Shown here piece by piece: positions 7,755 to 12,539 of a stretch of 12,539 bases of DNA. Every line of letters starts with the position of its first letter. The stretch's first letter is position 1. Under the pieces are notes generated by a model that was not told where the DNA came from, ran no database searches, and saw only the letters and a list, made by a program, of their open reading frames with translations. Origin of the DNA: Methyloprofundus sp. (GTDB lineage Bacteria > Pseudomonadota > Gammaproteobacteria > Methylococcales > Methylomonadaceae); assembly GCA_030619185.1 (NCBI GenBank), contig JAUXBW010000024.1, positions 1 through 12,539 of the forward strand, given 5' to 3'. Made by a program: the position numbers and the translations under genes.

Positions 7755-8772
7755 GCGTTTACTGGTTTTTGAATTTATTACCGGGGGTGGTTTTATTAAG
7801 CAGGCTTTGCCCCAGTCATTATTGCAGGAAGGGTATTTAATGCGCAATGCGCTATTGGATGATTTGGGCATCATAGCAGATTTGGAATTACTGGTTTTAC
7901 AGGATGAGCGGCTTGCGCTAAACGATGCAGCCCTTGGGATAGGTATGCAATATGTGCAGATTACTCAGACAGTGGACTTGCAGACATTTTTATCTGCCAG
8001 GCAGTCTGATTATGATGCCGTCTGGTTGATTGCGCCAGAAACAGACGGTATTTTAGCCCAGTGGTGTCAGTTTTTTAGCGAACAGAGTAAATATTTGTTT
8101 ACCTCTGCACAGCAAGCCGTCGCAATATGTCAGGATAAATTAGGCACCAGTAAGTTATTGCAACAGGCTGGCATAGCCAGCGTTCCGAGTCGTTTGTATG
8201 ATTTCACGGCAATGGATGAGTTCGCTGGCTGGGTTATCAAAGTGAATGATTCGGTGGGTTGTGATCAGGTTTTTTTAATTGCTCGCGGGCAAGATGGAGC
8301 ACGCCTGTTAGCTCAACTGGCCGTTGCAAAAACATACATTATTCAGCCTTTCATCAAAGGCAGATCGCTTAGTTTATCGTGTCTGTTTTATCAGGGAAAC
8401 GCCTATTATATCTGTTGTAATCAGCAGCATACCGAAATCGAGCAACAACAATTTGTATTAACTGCCTGCAAGGTAAATATACAAAACAATCATGCAGAAA
8501 AATACCAGGCACTTTGTCAGGCTGTGGCGGAAGCAATACCACAACTATTTGGTTATGTAGGCATAGATTTTATAGAAACGGAAACAGGTGAAAACCTGAT
8601 TTTAGAAATAAATCCACGCTTAACCACCTCTTATGCGGGTATTAAAGCAGCTTTGGGGGTAAATATAGCAGAACTGGTGCTAAAACTACCGGAGCAGGTG
8701 CCGCTAATAAACAAAACCAGAGATCAGCAAGTGACTGTAGACATCAGGCAGGGATTAACGAATGCAAGCTAA
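7753..8772 (+). CDS. mfnD: ATP-grasp ligase, MfnD-like (tyramine/tyrosine-glutamate ligase of methylofuran synthesis)
   Basis: In methanogens MfnD joins gamma-glutamate to tyramine, with ATP, in methanofuran synthesis; methylotroph methylofuran is reported to carry tyrosine at this place. The 339-residue protein starts MRLLVFEFITGGGF, typical of this ATP-grasp group. It shows an ATP-binding Lys in VIKVNDSVGCDQ, IIQPFIKGRSLSLSCLF, and the metal-binding end ILEINPRL (283-290, E285 and N287). ATG at 7753 is chosen for that N-terminus; an in-frame ATG at 7732 would add seven unusual residues. AGGA at 7737-7740 is twelve bases away, a poor ribosome site. The 3' end overlaps mfnF by 11 bp. The family assignment is firm; the substrate is inferred from the neighbouring mfnF- and mfnE-like genes. 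Confidence 0.8.
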   Translation: MRLLVFEFITGGGFIKQALPQSLLQEGYLMRNALLDDLGIIADLELLVLQDERLALNDAALGIGMQYVQITQTVDLQTFLSARQSDYDAVWLIAPETDGILAQWCQFFSEQSKYLFTSAQQAVAICQDKLGTSKLLQQAGIASVPSRLYDFTAMDEFAGWVIKVNDSVGCDQVFLIARGQDGARLLAQLAVAKTYIIQPFIKGRSLSLSCLFYQGNAYYICCNQQHTEIEQQQFVLTACKVNIQNNHAEKYQALCQAVAEAIPQLFGYVGIDFIETETGENLILEINPRLTTSYAGIKAALGVNIAELVLKLPEQVPLINKTRDQQVTVDIRQGLTNAS

Positions 8773-9844
8773 ACCTGTAGATAGAAGTATAGTGGGCTGG
8801 GATATAGGAGGTGCGCATTTAAAAGCGGCTTTGCTCAATTCTAATGGTGACATAATCATGGTGTGCCAAGAACCATGCCCGCTGTGGCAAGGACTAGACA
8901 AGCTAGAACATGCGCTACAAATTATTTTAGCAAAAACACCGCAACAAACCCGGCATGTGATTACAATGAGTGGTGAACTGGTTGATTTGTTTGCAGCTAG
9001 AGCCGAGGGTGTTGTTGAGATTATTCGCGTGACTCAGCAAGTGTTAGGGCAGCAAGCACTGCTGGTTTATGCTGGCCGCTCCGGTTTTATAACAGTCGCA
9101 GAAGTTAGCGCTCAATATATTGATGATATTGCCTCAGCTAACTGGTTAGCAAGTGCTACCTATGTGGCTCAGCAACTTGAACAGGGGTTATTTGTTGATG
9201 TCGGTAGCACGACAACGGATATTTTATTATTACAGAATAATCAGGCTGATGTAATAGGCTACACTGACTTTCAGCGCCTGGGTTCAAGTGAATTAGTGTA
9301 TACGGGTATCATTAGAACTGCAGTGATGGCCGTTGCACAATCCGTTTATTTTGCCGAAAGGGAGGTGGGTGTGATGAGTGAATATTTTGCAACGATGGCA
9401 GATGTCTACCGCCTGACGCATGAACTCAATGAAATACACGACCAGGCCGATACCGCTGATAGTCAAGCTAAAACAGTACAGGCAAGTGCACGTCGCCTGG
9501 CACGAATGATTGGCTGTGATGCAGACGATTTTTCTGGGCAGCAGTGGCAGCAATTGGCTTATGCCATTCGTGAACAGCAGCTTTGCCGCATACAACTGGC
9601 CTGTGAAAAACAATTACTACGCGTCAGGCAGCCTCATAAACCCCGGCTTATCGGAGCCGGAGTAGGGCGCTTTTTAGTACAGGAAATCGCACATAGTCTG
9701 GGTACAGAATACCTGGATTTTGATGAATTATTCAGTACTCCAGTACAACCATCCCAAATGCACGCTGCAGATTGTGCCCCAGCCGTTGCGGTCGCTTATT
9801 TATTCTTAGGCAACTCGCAACAAATACCCCACCCATCTTGTTAG
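8762..9844 (+). CDS. mfnF: MfnF-like ASKHA-fold protein (hydantoinase/oxoprolinase family, H4MPT-linked C1 pathway)
   Basis: In methanogens MfnF couples aminomethylfuran diphosphate to gamma-glutamyl-tyramine, giving the methanofuran backbone. Relatives in methylotrophs are annotated as probable H4MPT-linked C1-transfer proteins. The 360-residue protein has an actin-like phosphate-1 loop VGWDIGGAHLKAALL (11-25), a phosphate-2 loop FVDVGSTTTDIL (144-155) and a third Gly motif RLIGAGVGRFLV (295-306). AGGGA at 8750-8754 precedes the ATG by seven bases. The last 11 codons and the stop lie inside the hairpin repeat at 9809-9966, so the native C-terminus was probably replaced or extended; APAVAVAYLF (339-348) is where the recognisable family sequence ends. 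The exact substrate in this organism is inference. Confidence 0.8.
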   Translation: MQAKPVDRSIVGWDIGGAHLKAALLNSNGDIIMVCQEPCPLWQGLDKLEHALQIILAKTPQQTRHVITMSGELVDLFAARAEGVVEIIRVTQQVLGQQALLVYAGRSGFITVAEVSAQYIDDIASANWLASATYVAQQLEQGLFVDVGSTTTDILLLQNNQADVIGYTDFQRLGSSELVYTGIIRTAVMAVAQSVYFAEREVGVMSEYFATMADVYRLTHELNEIHDQADTADSQAKTVQASARRLARMIGCDADDFSGQQWQQLAYAIREQQLCRIQLACEKQLLRVRQPHKPRLIGAGVGRFLVQEIAHSLGTEYLDFDELFSTPVQPSQMHAADCAPAVAVAYLFLGNSQQIPHPSC

Positions 9845-9966
9845 TCTTTTTGTCCGTCTTCTGCGTTGTAGAAATAGTTGCGTAGCCGGCTATGCGCCTA
9901 TCTCTACACCTTGAAGACGAACAAAAATCCTGCGCAATATGGGTAGGTTATTAATTGCGAGTTGCC
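9809..9966 (+). repeat. Complete imperfect-palindrome repeat overlapping the 3' end of mfnF
   Basis: Outer arms 9809-9820 (GGCAACTCGCAA) and 9955-9966 are perfect inverted repeats. Weaker pairing reaches 9805 and 9970, and the next 14 bases inward (9823-9836) pair at 12 of 14 positions. Inner arms 9855-9861 and 9913-9919, flanked by TTTTTGT/ACAAAAA (9847-9853, 9921-9927), close around the apical core at 9878-9899. The core and the block AAAATCCTGCGC are shared with the copy at 4745-4878; the arms are not. The left arm is mfnF coding sequence. No gene is encoded within it. The remaining DNA up to pabB (9967-10110) shows no clear promoter. Confidence 0.82.
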
Positions 9967-10018
9967 TTAGAGGATGCTTGTAAAAGCAATCTTTGTTAAA
10001 ATAATTGCTCATCAAAAT

Positions 10019-10033
10019 GTTACTATTAGTAAC
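10019..10033. other. Short perfect inverted repeat upstream of pabB
   Basis: GTTACT (10019-10024), ATT, AGTAAC (10028-10033) is a perfect six-base dyad about 85 bp before the pabB start. It could be a regulator site or chance in AT-rich DNA; no regulator family is recognised. Confidence 0.25.
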
Positions 10034-10116
10034 AACTCTGTAGCTTGTGCACACATAGAACGTTAATGTAAAGGCTCAAACCTACTAATGAAATACGCCT
10101 TATTCAATTAGTGTCC

Positions 10117-11490
10117 ATGTCCTTTTCCAGCTCTCAGCTTTATTCACTACCCTATTTACCGGATAGTGCGCGGTTATTTTCCAGCATCGCGCATCAAGAG
10201 TGGGCTGTTTTTTTAGACAGCGGTCCGGCAGGTAAACGTCAGGGGCGTTTTGATATTTTTGCGACACAGCCCGTTTGTACTCTGCTTACACAGGGTAAGC
10301 AAACCCGAATTATTCAAGCGGGCAGTGAAAGTATTTCAGAATCAGATCCCTTTGCATTGGTTAAGCAGCACTTACCTTTGCAGCAATCATTTGCAGAAGT
10401 TCCCTTTAATGGCGGTGCTATAGGCTACTTTGCGTATGATCTAGGCAGAAATATAGAAAAATTGCCTGAAATTGCACAAGATGCAGAACACACGCCGGAT
10501 ATGGCTGTTGGCATTTATCAATGGGCGGTGGTGGTTGATCATCAGCAAGAGCAGAGTTATTTAGTCGGTAGTGCGGATACGCAAGAGCACTGGCAGCACC
10601 TGATAAAGCAGTTTAGCCAATACCCTGAAGCAGCACTGATAGAGGATTTCCTGGTGACTAGCCCGGTTCAATCTAATATGACTAAGGATAGTTATAGCCA
10701 GGCATTTACAAAAATAAAACATTATTTAAAAGAAGGTGACTGTTATCAGGTCAATCTGGCACAGCGTTTTGTCGCCAGTTGTCAGGGGGATCCCTGGGCT
10801 GCGTATTGCCAATTACGACAAATTAATTCGGCACCCTTCAGTGGTTATTTGAATGTGCCGGGTGTGCAGGTCTTGAGTTCATCTCCAGAACGGTTTATCA
10901 AAGTTTCTGCTGGCAGGGTAGAAACCAAACCGATTAAGGGCACACGTCCGAGAAAAGAGTGTGCAGTAGCAAATCAGCAGCAAATTAAGGATTTACAGGC
11001 TAGCCATAAGGACCGTGCTGAAAATGTTATGATTGTTGATTTATTACGTAATGACATTAGTAAAAACTGTCAGCCAGGTTCAGTTAAAGTGCCCAGACTG
11101 TTTGATGTGGAAAGTTATGCGACAGTACATCATCTGGTGAGCACTATCTCTGGACATCTAGCGGTAGGCAGTCATGCACTGGATTTATTACGCAGCTGTT
11201 TTCCGGGAGGCTCGATTACTGGTGCCCCCAAAATTCGAGCCATGGAAATTATTGAAGAGTTGGAGCCCCACCGGCGGGGGATTTATTGTGGTTCTATTGC
11301 CTATATTGGCTTTGATGGCAATATGGATAGCAATATCACGATACGCACCCTGGTACATTCAAAAAGCACAATACGCTTCTGGGCGGGGGGCGGTATTGTT
11401 AACGATTCGGTCATGGAAGCTGAATACCAGGAAAGCTTTGATAAAGCAGCGGCCATGTTACACCTGCTGGAAAAATTGCAAGTCTCGTGA
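10117..11490 (+). CDS. pabB: Aminodeoxychorismate synthase component I
   Basis: PabB converts chorismate plus ammonia (from the PabA glutaminase) to 4-amino-4-deoxychorismate, the precursor of p-aminobenzoate for folate and for the arylamine part of methanopterin. The 457-residue protein has the N-terminal anthranilate-synthase-I-like domain. The chorismate-binding domain (about 190-450) has the active-site lysine K274 in PIKGTRPR, which marks PabB rather than TrpE. It also has DRAENVMIVDLLRNDI, GGSITGAPKIRAMEIIEEL and YCGSIAYIGFDGNMDSNI. The ATG at 10117 is taken; a GTG at 10111 is possible, and neither has a clear Shine-Dalgarno. Its stop shares one base with the mfnE start (TGATG). Its place among mfn genes suggests a role in C1 cofactor supply. 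No PabA gene is in the window. Confidence 0.94.
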   Translation: MSFSSSQLYSLPYLPDSARLFSSIAHQEWAVFLDSGPAGKRQGRFDIFATQPVCTLLTQGKQTRIIQAGSESISESDPFALVKQHLPLQQSFAEVPFNGGAIGYFAYDLGRNIEKLPEIAQDAEHTPDMAVGIYQWAVVVDHQQEQSYLVGSADTQEHWQHLIKQFSQYPEAALIEDFLVTSPVQSNMTKDSYSQAFTKIKHYLKEGDCYQVNLAQRFVASCQGDPWAAYCQLRQINSAPFSGYLNVPGVQVLSSSPERFIKVSAGRVETKPIKGTRPRKECAVANQQQIKDLQASHKDRAENVMIVDLLRNDISKNCQPGSVKVPRLFDVESYATVHHLVSTISGHLAVGSHALDLLRSCFPGGSITGAPKIRAMEIIEELEPHRRGIYCGSIAYIGFDGNMDSNITIRTLVHSKSTIRFWAGGGIVNDSVMEAEYQESFDKAAAMLHLLEKLQVS

Positions 11491-12068
11491 TGGTTTTAAA
11501 ACTGGGAGGAAGTTTATTATCCAGTGCTACGCTTATTCAGTTTTTACAGCTGGCTAAACAAGCAGGCAAAGGGCAGGTAGTCATTGTCCCGGGCGGTGGT
11601 GTTTTTGCAGATCAGGTACGCCAAACGCAACAGCAGTGGCAATACGATGACCGAACCGCACACTATATGGCCATACTCGCAATGCAGCAAATGGCTCTAT
11701 TATTTCAGGGCTTATGTCCTGATTTACGGATAGTGGATAAAGTCTCGGCAATTTCCGCTAATATGCAGAGAAATGTGGTTATCTGGTCACCTATACCGAA
11801 AGAATTAGATGCAGCAGGTATTCCTGCAAACTGGGATATTACCTCGGATACCCTAGCTGCCTGGCTAGCTGTACAACTTGCCATCGAGCACTTAATTCTG
11901 GTGAAGTCTACAAAACATGCAGAAAACAGTACCCTGGAACAACTATCAGCTTTTGGTATAATTGATCATTCATTTACTGATTATGTGCGTCATAAAGCAT
12001 TAACGATTGATTGTATTTCCTACCAACAAATATCCATTCTCGCCACTCGTCTCAATAAGCATGTCTAA
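11490..12068 (+). CDS. mfnE: Amino-acid-kinase family protein, MfnE-like (aminomethylfuran phosphate kinase)
   Basis: In methanogens MfnE phosphorylates [5-(aminomethyl)furan-3-yl]methyl phosphate to the diphosphate used by MfnF. The 192-residue protein is a compact amino-acid-kinase fold: VLKLGGSLL (2-10) at the nucleotide site; VIVPGGGVFADQVR (31-44) for substrate; a helical HYMAILAMQQMALLF (58-72); NWDITSDTLAAWLA (114-127); and LILVKS (135-140). It is shorter than most kinases of this superfamily but fits the small group found in H4MPT gene islands. ATG at 11490 gives the TGATG coupling with pabB; GTG at 11487 is an alternative. Its end overlaps the next gene by eight bases. The fold is firm; the substrate follows from family and context. 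Confidence 0.8.
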   Translation: MVLKLGGSLLSSATLIQFLQLAKQAGKGQVVIVPGGGVFADQVRQTQQQWQYDDRTAHYMAILAMQQMALLFQGLCPDLRIVDKVSAISANMQRNVVIWSPIPKELDAAGIPANWDITSDTLAAWLAVQLAIEHLILVKSTKHAENSTLEQLSAFGIIDHSFTDYVRHKALTIDCISYQQISILATRLNKHV

Positions 12069-12539
12069 ATATACACAATCAAACTCTATATTATCAATAA
12101 GAGGCTTAACACAACGCTCTGCTAAATTACTCTCACGATTTGTGGCTTACCAGTTTCAGCATATTTACTATCGAACCCGGGAGTCTTTTGGTCAGCACAA
12201 ACGTGATCTTGTGGTGGTTCGTGTTGAAGAAGCTAGCGAAAGTTTGCAAGAAACTAAAGTTCAATTTTTAGATGCGTTAGAACGTTTTAAATCAGTCGTT
12301 AATGTTGAAGCAGGTAGCCTGGAAGATAAATACAGATTATTAAAACAGCAATATGATTTTTGCACTATGCGCTCCGATATTGTACATAATAAAATCCAGG
12401 CGATAGAAGAAGTGAGTGAAGCTTTATTTATAGAATGGGAAGCTGAGTTAAAAGAATATACCAACCGTTCCCTCAGGGCGCAGAGTAGACAGCAGTTAAA
12501 ATTATCAAAACAGCATTATATGCGCTTGATCAAAGCCTA
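12061..12539 (+). CDS. DUF2959 family protein, partial (cut by window end)
   Basis: An open frame of 159 codons runs off the window end. It starts at ATG 12061, overlapping the mfnE stop by eight bases (ATGTCTAA). From about residue 36 it matches my knowledge of the DUF2959 family: YYRTRESFGQHKRDLVVVRVEE, then LEDKYRLLKQQYD, IQAIEEVSEALFIEWEAEL and a Lys/Arg-rich helix. The whole is predicted as long amphipathic helices or coiled coil. The function of the family is unknown. Members I recall usually begin with a lipoprotein-type signal; here the first 35 residues (MSKYTQSNSILSIRGLTQRS...) are polar and basic with no lipobox. The overlap implies translational coupling with the cofactor genes, though it may simply be the next gene. 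Confidence 0.8.
   Translation, partial: MSKYTQSNSILSIRGLTQRSAKLLSRFVAYQFQHIYYRTRESFGQHKRDLVVVRVEEASESLQETKVQFLDALERFKSVVNVEAGSLEDKYRLLKQQYDFCTMRSDIVHNKIQAIEEVSEALFIEWEAELKEYTNRSLRAQSRQQLKLSKQHYMRLIKA

Noticed and set aside
7755..7874. Forty-codon N-terminal extension of the HisA-like protein
   Set aside because: It would run antisense through the conserved mfnD start; the barrel begins naturally at MQIIPVID, and no related protein I know has such an extension.
9809..9966. Possible integron attC-like recombination site, because of the folded hairpin with unpaired bases after a stop codon
   Set aside because: The ends do not match the attC R-box consensus in both copies, there is no integrase, and flanking genes are conserved chromosomal ones.
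9975..9988. TGCTT-GTAA-AAGCA hairpin after the second repeat
   Set aside because: A five-base AT-leaning stem is expected by chance and has no U-tract or conserved context.
11174..11557. Plus-strand frame of 127 codons inside pabB and mfnE
   Set aside because: It is an out-of-frame shadow of conserved PabB motifs and the MfnE start.

Overview
This 12.5 kb window looks like chromosome of a gammaproteobacterial methylotroph, most likely a methanotroph of the Methylococcales. The inference rests on two things seen together. One is a set of ordinary gammaproteobacterial housekeeping genes (lpxD, asd, fimV, rpoH, a ycaR-type Trm112-like gene, kdsB). The other is a block of archaeal-type genes for the C1 carrier cofactors methylofuran and (dihydro)methanopterin: ATP-grasp mfnD-like, ASKHA-fold mfnF-like, amino-acid-kinase mfnE-like, a HisA-like TIM barrel, and pabB. 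Base composition is moderately AT-rich and looks even, with no transposase, integrase, phage gene, tRNA or rRNA.

Layout. Positions 1-23 are the cut end of a hairpin repeat. Then, on the plus strand, come a divergent lpxD (105-1160), asd (1221-2243) and fimV (2317-4731). A 302-bp gap follows, holding a complete hairpin repeat (4745-4878) and a bidirectional intrinsic terminator. That terminator separates fimV from rpoH, which is read on the minus strand (5034-5891). The rpoH upstream region carries a perfect CIRCE operator (TTAGCACTC-N9-GAGTGCTAA), the binding site of the heat-shock repressor HrcA. Divergent from rpoH is the overlapping pair ycaR-like/kdsB (6037-6995).

The cofactor block begins with the HisA-like gene on the minus strand (7065-7754). 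Its start codon overlaps the start codon of mfnD on the plus strand (7753), so the two head-to-head genes have no intergenic DNA at all. mfnD overlaps mfnF. A second complete hairpin repeat (about 9809-9966) contains the last codons and stop of mfnF. Then pabB, mfnE and a DUF2959 gene cut by the window edge are joined by short overlaps. MfnE, MfnD and MfnF would make the activated aminomethylfuran, the glutamyl-tyramine/tyrosine partner, and the coupled product. PabB supplies the p-aminobenzoate moiety of methanopterin and folate.

Most interesting: the CIRCE site on rpoH; the zero-spacer divergent start codons in the cofactor block; and a hairpin repeat family whose arms differ between copies while staying self-complementary around conserved core blocks. 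I saw no plainly new defence or mobile system. The least understood genes are the HisA-like gene and the DUF2959 gene.
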